DNA from: a virus
Length of the DNA stretch: 40,196 bases
Direction: 5' to 3' (one strand)
Virus record (IMG/VR): IMGVR_UViG_3300023180_000137
Span: 1-40,196 of that record
Shown here: positions 5,919-13,533 of the stretch, piece after piece
How the letters are laid out: each line of letters starts with the position of its first letter
Position numbering within the stretch: the first letter of the stretch is position 1
Notes under the pieces: model-generated
What the model was told of the DNA's origin: nothing
Database searches by the model: none
What the model saw: the letters and a program-made list of their open reading frames with translations, nothing else
Made by a program: the position numbers and the translations under genes

Positions 5919-6878
5919 ATGTCTTTTTCTGATCTCAAAAAACAATCTTCTCTCGGTTCTTTGACCCAAAAACTGGTCAAAGAAGTCGAAAAAATGAGTA
6001 ATAGTTCTGGTGGTGCTGATGATCGCCTTTGGAAACCAGAACTCGATAAAACTGGTAATGGTTATGCAGTAATCCGCTTCCTTCCTGCTCCTAATCAGGA
6101 AGATCTTCCCTGGGCAAAACTTTGGACCCATGCATTCCAAGGCCCTGGTGGATGGTATATTGAAAATTCTCTCACAACTCTGGGTCAAAAAGATCCTGTC
6201 TCAGAACTGAATCGCGAACTCTGGAACAGTGGGGAGCAATCTAAAAAGGACATTGTAAGTCAAAAGCAAAAGCGTAAACTGTCTTACTATAGCAATATTT
6301 ACGTTGTTCAAGATAAGGCGCATCCAGAAAACGAAGGTCGTGTCTTCCTCTTTAAATACGGTAAGAAGATCTTTGATAAGATTATGGAAGCAATGCAACC
6401 TGAATTTGAAGATGAAACTCCAATCAATCCCTTTGACTTCTGGCAAGGTGCCAACTTTAAACTGAAGATCAAAAAAGTTGCAGGTTACTGGAACTATGAT
6501 TCTTCTGAATTTGATCGTCCTGGCGCTCTTCTGGATGATGATGATGCTCTTGAAGCAATTTGGAAGAAGCAGTATTCTCTCACTGAACTTGTAGATCCTA
6601 AGCAATTCAAGAGTTACGAAGAACTCCAAACACGTTTGGATTATGTTCTTGGTAAGAAAGGAACTCCCCGCCTTCAAAACATTGATGAAGAACTTGAAGG
6701 TGAAGATGTTGATCGCGGATCCTTCACTCCAAGTTTTGAATCTCGTAAAGAATCAAAACCAGCACCTTCTATGCCACAATCTATGAAAGATGAGTTGGAT
6801 TCAATGTCTTCAACTTCTTCGGTTGATTCTGAAGATGATGATGCTATGAGTTTCTTCCAACGCCTTGCTAACAGTTAA
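5919..6878 (+). CDS. gp32: Single-stranded DNA-binding protein gp32
   Basis: A 319-residue protein, close to T4 gp32 (301). It has the basic N-terminal cooperativity region, the OB-fold core (GNGYAVIRFLPAP, YYSNIYVVQDKAHPENEGRVF, KYGKKIFDKI, FWQGANFKLKIKKVAGYWNYDSS) and an acidic, Ser-rich C-terminal tail (DSEDDDAMSFF) that in T4 recruits partner proteins. It coats single-stranded DNA during replication and recombination. The whole protein has no Cys: the place of the T4 zinc module (residues 75-95 here) reads ENSLTTLGQKDPVSELN. It has its own promoter and overlaps the convergent gp53 stop by 3 nt. Confidence 0.95.
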   Translation: MSFSDLKKQSSLGSLTQKLVKEVEKMSNSSGGADDRLWKPELDKTGNGYAVIRFLPAPNQEDLPWAKLWTHAFQGPGGWYIENSLTTLGQKDPVSELNRELWNSGEQSKKDIVSQKQKRKLSYYSNIYVVQDKAHPENEGRVFLFKYGKKIFDKIMEAMQPEFEDETPINPFDFWQGANFKLKIKKVAGYWNYDSSEFDRPGALLDDDDALEAIWKKQYSLTELVDPKQFKSYEELQTRLDYVLGKKGTPRLQNIDEELEGEDVDRGSFTPSFESRKESKPAPSMPQSMKDELDSMSSTSSVDSEDDDAMSFFQRLANS

Positions 6879-9235
6879 TTAAAGAAGAAAGGATTATATC
6901 CTCTTTTAAGGGTTCTGGACACATATTGTTCAGAACCCTTTTTATATTCCATTATAGATTCAATGTCATCTAGGACTAAGTTTAAATATTCTCTCTTTAA
7001 TATAAAGATTGATCTTTTTTTAGTCTCTAATCTTTCTTCATACATAAAGTTTGTTACTGGAATAGAAGATTTATTACCAGGAACCTCTATTCTTGAATTT
7101 AGGAAAGTATCTGTATATAAAGTTCCATAAGATAATCTTCTAGTCCAATCAAATCCATCATATTTCCACTCCTGACCATTGGAGATAAAAATTTCATCTT
7201 TTTCTGGTTGATATAGTGGTCCTGGATCTGATAATGTTACTGTTGGATTAGTTGTATAACCAAAACCTGGATTTGTCAATGCAATTTGTACAATTTTTCC
7301 AGATTGTACGGTTGCGTATCCTTTTGCAGTAATTCTTGGAAGAGGTTCATCAATTACTGCAGTTGGTGGAGATTTATAGTTATAACCAGGATCAGTAATA
7401 ATAATATCCTTTACTTGGTTATTATCAATTAGAACAAAACCAACTGCTCTTCTTGCTCTTACTGGTGGTTGTATAGTTACAGATGGGGGATTTTCTTGAC
7501 TGTAACCTGATCCCTGTTTTGTTACTATTATGTCTGTAACTTGCTCTGAAGTAGTTCCTATTCCCAAAACAGCAGTAGCAGTTGCTCTGATATCTGTATC
7601 ATAAGCATAAAATTTATTTGTATTTGAACCACCAGTTATAATTACAGTTTCTGTGGGATCCATGTAAGCATCCAATGGAATACTATCTTCTGAGGATGTA
7701 TTTTTGCTTCCTATTAAAGTTAACGTACCTAAATCCCAGTTAGTGCTTAATTCTAGTATATGAACAGAGTTTGTATCCGTTCCAGACACAAACATTTTTG
7801 AACCATCATCTTTGAAGGAAAATCCTCTTACTGAAGATTCTCCAGTAATGTCATTAATATCTACAGTTCTTACTGGGTTGGCAAATGTTGCATTAATATT
7901 CCAATCATCATAAAGTTCATACTCTTTGATAGTATCTGGGTTTGCTAAATCAACTACAAAAAAACTTGATCCAGTATCTCTAAATCTAATTCCTGCACAC
8001 TCCGAAATCGCAAATGTTCCAGAAAGTGTAGCTGTTGTTATATTCCATCTTGCAGACAGATTATATTGATGAATAAAGAATCCACTTGAAGTCAATCCCG
8101 TCACATAGAATCTTGAACCATCAGGTCTAAATTCTATTCCAGTTAAGTACTCAAAACTTGATGATAAGTCTAGTTCTGATATTTTTGTTCCATTTGAAAT
8201 ATCAAAAGATGAATTGAATGTATAATATTCTACTATTCCTTCAGTGTATGAATTATTACCATGACATGTGTATGCTCTAGTTCCTGAAGGATCAAGGTAA
8301 AATCCTTCCCAACCACTTGCCTCTACGGTAAGAGTTGATGTTGTATCTAAGATTGCATTTGAGAATATGTCACTTGGAGTATCAATAGTAATTGTGGGTA
8401 AAAAAGTATATCCTTCTCCAGGATTTAATATATTAATAGAAGTTAAAGCTCCAGAACCATCAATTACAGCTTCTAGTTGGCATGGTATTGTTTCCTCTGG
8501 ATCACTAAATGTTATTGCTGGTTGGACAGTATATCCAGATCCTGAATCAATTATTGTAAAATCTCCAACTTCCCTATTTGCTGGAGGATCATTTAATTCA
8601 AACTCTACTAATGCTTGAACTGGATCATTTGGTGGAGATATGAAAACCTCTACAGATCCTGTGTATCCTAAACCTGTAGATACTAGAGTTAAATTTGTTA
8701 ATCTTCCATTAGATGCTTGTGCAGATATTTGTGCAGGTATTCCTGGAACTGTAATTGGTAGATTAATTGATTTATCTGTTTCTACAATAAATTCTGGAGC
8801 ATTATAATATGATTCAGTTACTGTAACACCTTTTTCTATAATTAACTTACCTAAGTAATCTGTCACATTTATAGTTTCATAATGATGTATTCCATTATAT
8901 AGATTGTCATAACTTCCATATTTTTCTAGTAAATATTCATTTTGGCATGATTGTGACTTTGGCCATTCGTCATAGAGATTTTGTATATTGTTTGCAAGTA
9001 AAATTACCCAGTCAAGTGTTGGGTCATCATAGAATTTATACGCTACATCATCTGGACGCTCTTCACCGACAATTGTATATTTTTCAAAATAACTTAAATT
9101 TTGAAAAATATCATCTCTTATTTTTGCTCTTTTAAATAAGTTTTTTACTTCGGTATAGTCTGACAGTGGAGAGTTATTCGAATCTCTACTGATATATTCG
9201 AAATTTGGTACTTTTTTAAAATATTCTTGGGTCAT
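6875..9235 (-). CDS. gp53: Baseplate wedge protein gp53, strongly enlarged
   Basis: A 786-residue protein, against 196 in T4. Residues 1-150 (YISRDSNNSPLSDYTEVKNL, PDDVAYKFYDDPTLDWVILLANN) and 685-786 (GQEWKYDGFDWTRR to GYNPFFFN) have the pattern of gp53, which joins neighbouring baseplate wedges. Between them lie three G-x-G-Y/P-x-x-T units (about 187, 232, 273), four to five beta-propeller-like repeats of about 50 residues (301-548; GIEFRPDGSRFYV, GFSFKDDGSKMFV, alternating with LSxxWDI/WNI), then three more G-x-G-Y units (575, 617, 658). The insertion is probably surface-exposed on the baseplate. It is the last gene of a four-gene minus-strand operon and ends over the gp32 terminator. Confidence 0.82.
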   Translation of the reverse strand: MTQEYFKKVPNFEYISRDSNNSPLSDYTEVKNLFKRAKIRDDIFQNLSYFEKYTIVGEERPDDVAYKFYDDPTLDWVILLANNIQNLYDEWPKSQSCQNEYLLEKYGSYDNLYNGIHHYETINVTDYLGKLIIEKGVTVTESYYNAPEFIVETDKSINLPITVPGIPAQISAQASNGRLTNLTLVSTGLGYTGSVEVFISPPNDPVQALVEFELNDPPANREVGDFTIIDSGSGYTVQPAITFSDPEETIPCQLEAVIDGSGALTSINILNPGEGYTFLPTITIDTPSDIFSNAILDTTSTLTVEASGWEGFYLDPSGTRAYTCHGNNSYTEGIVEYYTFNSSFDISNGTKISELDLSSSFEYLTGIEFRPDGSRFYVTGLTSSGFFIHQYNLSARWNITTATLSGTFAISECAGIRFRDTGSSFFVVDLANPDTIKEYELYDDWNINATFANPVRTVDINDITGESSVRGFSFKDDGSKMFVSGTDTNSVHILELSTNWDLGTLTLIGSKNTSSEDSIPLDAYMDPTETVIITGGSNTNKFYAYDTDIRATATAVLGIGTTSEQVTDIIVTKQGSGYSQENPPSVTIQPPVRARRAVGFVLIDNNQVKDIIITDPGYNYKSPPTAVIDEPLPRITAKGYATVQSGKIVQIALTNPGFGYTTNPTVTLSDPGPLYQPEKDEIFISNGQEWKYDGFDWTRRLSYGTLYTDTFLNSRIEVPGNKSSIPVTNFMYEERLETKKRSIFILKREYLNLVLDDIESIMEYKKGSEQYVSRTLKRGYNPFFFN
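6908..6943 (+). terminator. Intrinsic terminator of gp32 inside the 3' end of gp53
   Basis: AAGGGTTCTG (6908-6917) pairs with CAGAACCCTT (6931-6940), with three further inner pairs (ACA/TGT), and T residues run to 6943. It lies 30 nt after the gp32 stop. The same bases encode the end of gp53 on the other strand. In the minus direction the stem is followed by TTAAAAG, a poor T run. Confidence 0.85.
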
Positions 9236-9236
9236 T

Positions 9237-10613
9237 TTAGTATCCTATTAGATGGTTTGCTGCTCTATCATCATCATAATCTTTGGAGTATACTGGTTCT
9301 AACTCCATGAACTGTAATGATATGTCATATGATGCCATTCCACCATCTTTATATGCCATATAACTTCCTTGTGGAGTGTAATTTACTACACATGATTGCA
9401 AAGCACAATCTTTAATTAAATTAATTCCAGGATGATCTTCTTGTCCATTTAAATAATATCTTATTCCAAATACATTTGGTGCTTTTAAGTATAGTTGAGA
9501 GTTACTGGTTTTTGCTGCCATATTACGCTTAAAAAATCCTATTATTTTCTTAACTCTTTCTGATTCCGTATCTGATCTTGGTGTCAGTTTAAATGTAAAA
9601 TTAAAAGGTCTTAATTGTGGACCTTGGAATAACAATTCGGTATTTGGATTAAATACTGCTCCACCAAGTTTGGGTAATATTTGAGCACCAGTTGCTTGTT
9701 GTGTAAAGTATGCGATAATAGCAGCTTCTACATCTGTAGATGCACCTTGACCAGCTGCAATTTTATTTGATAGTGAATTTATAAAACCCTCTGCTCCACC
9801 AGTTATCCCACCTATAGCAAGATCAGCCCCTGCTATTTGTGCTGGATTCATTGTTTGTTCATTCCATCCAACACTATTTCCATCAGATATTGATGGTTGT
9901 ATTGGTAATTTTATAGATTCACCTATAGATTCGTTTGTTCTTGATCCGAATCCGAATGTAGATGAATCAAATGTTTTTGTTCCATAAGATTTGGATTCAA
10001 ATATTATGTAATCCATGTTTTCTGGAAAATTTTCTGGATAGGATAATCTATCTAAAGATCTTACTGATGCAGATTCTGCTTTAATTTGTTCTGATAACGC
10101 AGAAAAAGCATCGGTTACATCAGTTAAACCAGATACTCCATCATTTATAGTTGCTGGTTCTTGTTGATCAGGATCTTGGTTGTCTTTAGAATCTTTTTCA
10201 TCTGCATTTACTACCCCCTTTCCTTTTGATATTAATGTTATTTGATTTGGGGTCGGTAGTTTACCATCATTTTTTTCTGCATACACTGTTTTTATAGTGC
10301 TTTCTACCGAAGAATTTAATGCGCTAGTATAATTTGAATCTTCTTCTAAATCTTTTTTTACACCCAAATAATCGTTTGCTGCATTTGGTCCTGGTTCCCA
10401 TGTATCATCCTTTTTTTCGGCAAGAGTTTTGTTAAGATCTACATCCAACAACCCACCAAAAGCCGCGTAGGTTCTTTGTACCAATACTGTTCTTCCAGTA
10501 TCTGGAAAAAATACCGTTGATACTTTTGCACCAGTATTTTTTAATGGTCTTGGTTTTGATACCCAAGCCTTTTTTCCGTCTATAGTTACTTCTTTTGCTG
10601 CTGGTTCAGCCAT
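9237..10613 (-). CDS. gp48: Baseplate tail tube cap gp48
   Basis: A 458-residue protein (T4 gp48 has 364). The C-terminal part carries the pattern I associate with this family: FNPNTELLFQGPQLRPFNFTF-like text, KLTPRSDTESERVKKIIGFFKRNMA, and a C-terminal strand region SYDISLQFMELEPVY. gp48 caps the baseplate hub and is the platform on which the tail tube starts, with gp54. The N-terminal 170 residues are low in hydrophobics and rich in Asp, Lys and Asn. Gly/Ala-rich residues 260-300 could form a membrane-like or packing helix. It is 1 nt from gp53 and 2 nt from the upstream gene. Confidence 0.75.
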   Translation of the reverse strand: MAEPAAKEVTIDGKKAWVSKPRPLKNTGAKVSTVFFPDTGRTVLVQRTYAAFGGLLDVDLNKTLAEKKDDTWEPGPNAANDYLGVKKDLEEDSNYTSALNSSVESTIKTVYAEKNDGKLPTPNQITLISKGKGVVNADEKDSKDNQDPDQQEPATINDGVSGLTDVTDAFSALSEQIKAESASVRSLDRLSYPENFPENMDYIIFESKSYGTKTFDSSTFGFGSRTNESIGESIKLPIQPSISDGNSVGWNEQTMNPAQIAGADLAIGGITGGAEGFINSLSNKIAAGQGASTDVEAAIIAYFTQQATGAQILPKLGGAVFNPNTELLFQGPQLRPFNFTFKLTPRSDTESERVKKIIGFFKRNMAAKTSNSQLYLKAPNVFGIRYYLNGQEDHPGINLIKDCALQSCVVNYTPQGSYMAYKDGGMASYDISLQFMELEPVYSKDYDDDRAANHLIGY

Positions 10614-10615
10614 TT

Positions 10616-11257
10616 TTAATTGCCTTTAAAGTTTTGTTCTTTTGATCCATAAGATTTATAGATCCTAGTTCCAACTAACATTTTTCTAAATGTTTTGTTT
10701 TTTTCTTTCCAAACATCAAATAAAGGAAGATCTCTTCTTTTACCATCTTTTATAGAGATCAAATTTTCTATAGGTAAATTTGATGCAACTTCCCACTCAT
10801 CAAATGCAATATCCAATAATAAACCATCAACTTGTGATATTATATATTTAGATATTGTATTATACGGTAAAGTAATTTTATCGTTTTTTAAATTATCTAT
10901 TACATATTTTCTTTTATTTGGATGTATTAGGTGTAAATTGCATCCTGTAAATTCTTTACTATTAAACTTGATTACATATACTAAAGGAAAGGGGTCAAAT
11001 ATACTTACATTTTTTTCTTCTGTTTTGTATTCAAATAAGTATATGTGACCAGTTCTTGGATATCTTCTTAATACATTTTTATCTTGATTTTCTTCTTCTT
11101 CTGTAGAGTCTAATTTTTCTTCAAGTATTAGTTTATTTTCTCTACCAATATATTTTTGAGTTAATCTTTTAAATGCTCTCCTATAAAAGAAAGGAGACCT
11201 TCCTTCTTCATACTGCACTTCTTCTCTTAGATCTTCGAAAAGAGTATTTTTTGGCAT
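10616..11257 (-). CDS. Putative DNA end protector-like (gp2-like) packaging protein
   Basis: A 213-residue basic protein. It begins with TLFEDLREEV, then IYLFEYKTEEKN, DPFPLVYVI, GCNLHLIHPNKR and DEWEVASNLPIENL. This order resembles what I recall of phage DNA end protector-type proteins (a short TLFEDLRxxV start, xYxFxYxP, FPLVxPF, GxNxHYLPP, DEWxIAxFLPVERF). In T4 the end protector gene 2 sits beside gene 4, and here gp4 is directly adjacent (0 nt gap), which supports the idea. The assignment rests on memory of motifs and synteny, so it is tentative; otherwise it is a conserved unknown. Confidence 0.5.
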   Translation of the reverse strand: MPKNTLFEDLREEVQYEEGRSPFFYRRAFKRLTQKYIGRENKLILEEKLDSTEEEENQDKNVLRRYPRTGHIYLFEYKTEEKNVSIFDPFPLVYVIKFNSKEFTGCNLHLIHPNKRKYVIDNLKNDKITLPYNTISKYIISQVDGLLLDIAFDEWEVASNLPIENLISIKDGKRRDLPLFDVWKEKNKTFRKMLVGTRIYKSYGSKEQNFKGN

Positions 11258-11701
11258 TTACTTTATACCTAGGTTATCTTCTGTTATTATTTTAAATTCC
11301 AACAATCTATCCTTACACCATTCATCTGCTGCTTTCCATTTTGCTTGATTTATGGCATAAGTTTTGCATTCATGTATAAAAGATTTTGTGACTCTTGATT
11401 TTTTTACTGGTGCAATAGTTTGCCTTTTGGGTTTTATTTCGACAACATAGGTTTTTATTGAACCTTTACTCTCTTTAACTTTTATAATAAAATCTGGAAA
11501 ATATCTATGGACTTTGTTGTCTATTGGAGAGACGTAAGGAATAAAGAATTCTTCACTTGCCCATTCTATTATATTTTCATTTAAGTCACAGTAAGAACAA
11601 AATTTTCTCTCCCAACTACTCCTACAAATAATATTGTTGGGATTTCCCTTATATTTTTTGGGATATGAAGGTTTATACTTACTTTTAATACTTTCGTTCA
11701 T
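11258..11701 (-). CDS. gp4: Head completion protein gp4 (nuclease-like fold)
   Basis: A 147-residue protein (T4 gp4, also called gp50/65, has about 150). It has YPKKYKGNPNNIICRSSWE, then SEEFFIPYVSP, HRYFPDF (P69-D70-F) and YVVEIKPKRQ (E88-I-K90), the residues of a TnsA-like PD-(D/E)XK nuclease fold. In T4, gp4 completes the filled head, possibly trimming or handling the DNA end before tail joining. It is the first gene of the minus-strand operon. Confidence in the identity is high; whether it cuts DNA is not shown. Confidence 0.88.
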   Translation of the reverse strand: MNESIKSKYKPSYPKKYKGNPNNIICRSSWERKFCSYCDLNENIIEWASEEFFIPYVSPIDNKVHRYFPDFIIKVKESKGSIKTYVVEIKPKRQTIAPVKKSRVTKSFIHECKTYAINQAKWKAADEWCKDRLLEFKIITEDNLGIK

Positions 11702-11735
11702 TAAGTTGTCTACATATAATATAACGTATACACTT

Positions 11736-11743
11736 GTATTTAG
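11736..11743 (-). promoter_or_regulatory. Candidate late promoter box CTAAATAC for the minus-strand operon
   Basis: On the minus strand, CTAAATAC lies 34 nt upstream of the gp4 ATG, in the 42-nt gap between divergent gp4 and gp54. It resembles the T4 late box and the box at 35761. On the plus strand, TTGTCT (11706-11711), 17 nt and TACACT (11729-11734) form a weak candidate for gp54. Confidence 0.4.
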
Positions 11744-12583
11744 ATGTCAAATATACCAGTAAATCCTGGTGTTAATATGAGCACTCTTAAGAGCAGGATA
11801 TTGAATCCAGCTCTTACATCTTTTTATAGTGTTGATATTGTACCTCCATCAAATTTATTAAGTCAGATAAATTCTGAATTGGGGTTAGACTATGATAAAG
11901 AACTATTTGAATTGACTTGTATAGAAGCTTCTTTACCAGGATCTCAACTAGCGACAATAGATATTGATAATGATTATATGGGAGTTTCCCAAAAAAACAT
12001 TTATAGAAGAATGTATGATAATTCTATAGATCTTACTTTTTTAGTTACTAAAGATAGTAACTACCAACAAATTAGATTTTTTGAAATGTGGATGAAGTAT
12101 GCTTCTGGTGAAGATATTATTGGTAGAATGGATGGTCCAGATTTTTATACTAGGATAAGATATCCTACAGACTATAAATCTGAGATTAGAATTGCAAAAT
12201 ATGAAAGAGATTTGGGATCAAAAGTAACTTCGGGATCTAAAGAGTTTTTAGGATATTATTTTACAGAAGCATTTCCATTATCAATATCATCTATGCCAAT
12301 TAGTTATGATGCATCTGATACCTTAAAAGCTACTGTTAGTATTAGTTATAGTAGATATTATATTAAAAGAGAAGTTTATAGTACTGAGTTATCTCAACCA
12401 CAAACTGATAGACCTTCAACTCCAGGAGTAGATGGAGAAGAACAGAGCAATTCTTGGAGATATAGTCAGCAACAACTTGAAGATGCTAGAAAACAAGCAA
12501 GAGAGAACTCTTTAAGACAATCTGCTCAAAATAGGGATGCTGCTAGCGCACCTAGGGGTTCAATTAGACCAAGTGGTAGATAA
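11744..12583 (+). CDS. gp54: Probable baseplate tail tube initiator gp54
   Basis: A 279-residue protein. It reads like a tail-tube fold protein: NPALTSFYSVDIVPPSNL at 20-38, LTCIEASLPGSQL, a central IDLTFLVTKDSNYQQIRFFEMWMKY segment, and an end strand ATVSISYSRYY, followed by a polar Gln/Arg-rich tail of about 60 residues. This is the pattern of gp54/gp19-type proteins. Its place opposite the gp48 operon and before gp26, with no sheath gene nearby, favours gp54 (tube initiator, T4 320 residues) over the main tube protein gp19. It is followed by a hairpin terminator. Confidence 0.65.
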   Translation: MSNIPVNPGVNMSTLKSRILNPALTSFYSVDIVPPSNLLSQINSELGLDYDKELFELTCIEASLPGSQLATIDIDNDYMGVSQKNIYRRMYDNSIDLTFLVTKDSNYQQIRFFEMWMKYASGEDIIGRMDGPDFYTRIRYPTDYKSEIRIAKYERDLGSKVTSGSKEFLGYYFTEAFPLSISSMPISYDASDTLKATVSISYSRYYIKREVYSTELSQPQTDRPSTPGVDGEEQSNSWRYSQQQLEDARKQARENSLRQSAQNRDAASAPRGSIRPSGR

Positions 12584-12587
12584 TTTA

Positions 12588-12627
12588 AAAAATCAGTTAT
12601 AAATAAATATAACCTGATTTTTATTTT
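12588..12627 (+). terminator. Hairpin terminator after gp54, with late promoter box in it
   Basis: AAATCA-GTTATA (12590-12601) pairs with TATAAC-C-TGATTT (12608-12620) with one bulged C and a 6-nt loop; A residues precede it and T residues follow, so it is a weak AT-rich terminator that may work in both directions. TATAAATA (12598-12605) spans the left arm and loop. Confidence 0.6.
12598..12605 (+). promoter_or_regulatory. T4-type late promoter box TATAAATA for gp26 operon
   Basis: A perfect TATAAATA, overlapped by AATAAATA three to four bases later, 30 nt before the gp26 ATG. It would drive the tail hub and tape-measure operon. Confidence 0.65.
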
Positions 12628-12634
12628 GAAAATT

Positions 12635-13354
12635 ATGCCATTGCCTACAATATCTACTCCAACATATGAGCTTGAAATTCCTTCTACTGGAGATTTGATT
12701 GAATACAGACCTTTTTTGGTAAAAGAGGAAAAACTCTTAGTAATTGCATTGGAAAGTGAAGATACCAAACAAATCACTTCTGCAATTAAAAATGTTATAA
12801 GAAATTGTGTTCTTACTAAAAACGTAAAGGTTGAAAAACTTCCAACTTTTGATATTGAATATTTATTTTTGAATATTAGAGGTAAGTCAGTTGGTGAAGA
12901 GTTGGATGTAAATATTATATGTCCAGATGATAATGAAACTGTAGTACCAGTTAAAATCAATATTGACGATATTTCAGTGAAAAAATTGGATGAACACACA
13001 AATCAAATTAAAATAGATGATACCATTGCAATGGAGATGAAGTATCCTTCACTGGATCAATTCATTAAAAATAATTTTGATTTTAATGCAAAAAATAGTA
13101 TCGAGCAATCTTTTGATTTGATTGCTTCGTGTATAGATCAAATTTACACAGAAGAAGAAAGTTGGGCTGCATCAGATACAACTAAAAAAGAACTTATTTC
13201 TTTTTTGGAACAAATGAATTCTGAACAGTTTAAAAAAATTGAGTTATTTTTTGAGACAATGCCAAAACTAACTCACGAGATTGAAATTACTAATCCAAAT
13301 ACAAGCGTTAAAAGCAAAGTAGTATTGGAGGGTCTATCTGATTTTTTCGCATAG
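12635..13354 (+). CDS. gp26: gp26-like baseplate hub/tail chaperone protein
   Basis: A 239-residue protein (T4 gp26 208) from ATG 12635; a TTG three codons upstream is possible. It has the gp26 family pattern: LPTISTPTYELEIPSTGDLIEYRPFLVKEEK-type start (read as separate blocks), ESEDTKQI, VIRNCV, LPTFDIEYLFLNIRGKSVG, then IDDTIAMEMKYPS and a helical end with SFLEQMNSEQF. In T4 it is needed for hub assembly. Its last codons include the slippery heptamer T-TTT-TTC, and the -1 frame runs on into the 13366-13533 gene. This makes it a likely tape-measure chaperone of the lambda gpG/gpGT type. Confidence 0.82.
   Translation: MPLPTISTPTYELEIPSTGDLIEYRPFLVKEEKLLVIALESEDTKQITSAIKNVIRNCVLTKNVKVEKLPTFDIEYLFLNIRGKSVGEELDVNIICPDDNETVVPVKINIDDISVKKLDEHTNQIKIDDTIAMEMKYPSLDQFIKNNFDFNAKNSIEQSFDLIASCIDQIYTEEESWAASDTTKKELISFLEQMNSEQFKKIELFFETMPKLTHEIEITNPNTSVKSKVVLEGLSDFFA
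13342..13348 (+). promoter_or_regulatory. Probable -1 ribosomal frameshift site (T TTT TTC)
   Basis: The heptamer T-TTT-TTC fits X-XXY-YYZ in the gp26 frame (GAT TTT TTC GCA TAG), one sense codon before the stop. A -1 slip continues through CGC ATA GCT CTC GCT CAC into ATG 13366 without a stop and would give a 299-residue fusion (238 + 61). Confidence 0.7.
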
Positions 13355-13365
13355 CTCTCGCTCAC

Positions 13366-13533
13366 ATGGATTTGGAGAATTATTATAAATTAAATTTTGC
13401 TCTCTTACAATACCATAAATACTCATTAACTGAAATTGAAAATCTGATTCCATGGGAGAGAGATGTTTATGTTGCTCTATTAGCGGCTCATCTTGAAGAA
13501 GAAAAATTAAAGCAGCAGCAGAATGGATCTTAA
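13366..13533 (+). CDS. -1 frame extension of gp26 (tail chaperone-like)
   Basis: The stand-alone frame from ATG 13366 is 55 residues, but no ribosome binding site precedes it, and the frame is open back to the TGA at 13339-13341, across the slippery site. It is therefore more likely made as a gp26 fusion. It has LQYHKYSLTEIENLIPWERDVY (read as HKYSLTEIENL and PWERDVYVALL) and a C-terminal EEEK/Gln helix. A short helical piece with W-E-x-x-x-Y-x-x-LL and acidic residues is usual in the second part of tail assembly chaperones. It overlaps the tape-measure-like gene by 11 nt. Confidence 0.65.
   Translation: MDLENYYKLNFALLQYHKYSLTEIENLIPWERDVYVALLAAHLEEEKLKQQQNGS

Noticed and set aside
8367-8618. 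Plus-strand frame inside gp53
   Set aside because: Shadow of the repetitive gp53 insertion; no promoter or ribosome binding site.
11706-11734. TTGTCT-17-TACACT promoter for gp54
   Set aside because: The start site would lie about 3 nt before the ATG with a weak -10; listed only as a remark because a late box for the other strand overlaps.
11744-12583. Main tail tube protein gp19
   Set aside because: Longer than gp19, with a polar tail, and next to gp48/gp26 rather than the sheath gene; gp54 is the better fit, although the fold is shared.
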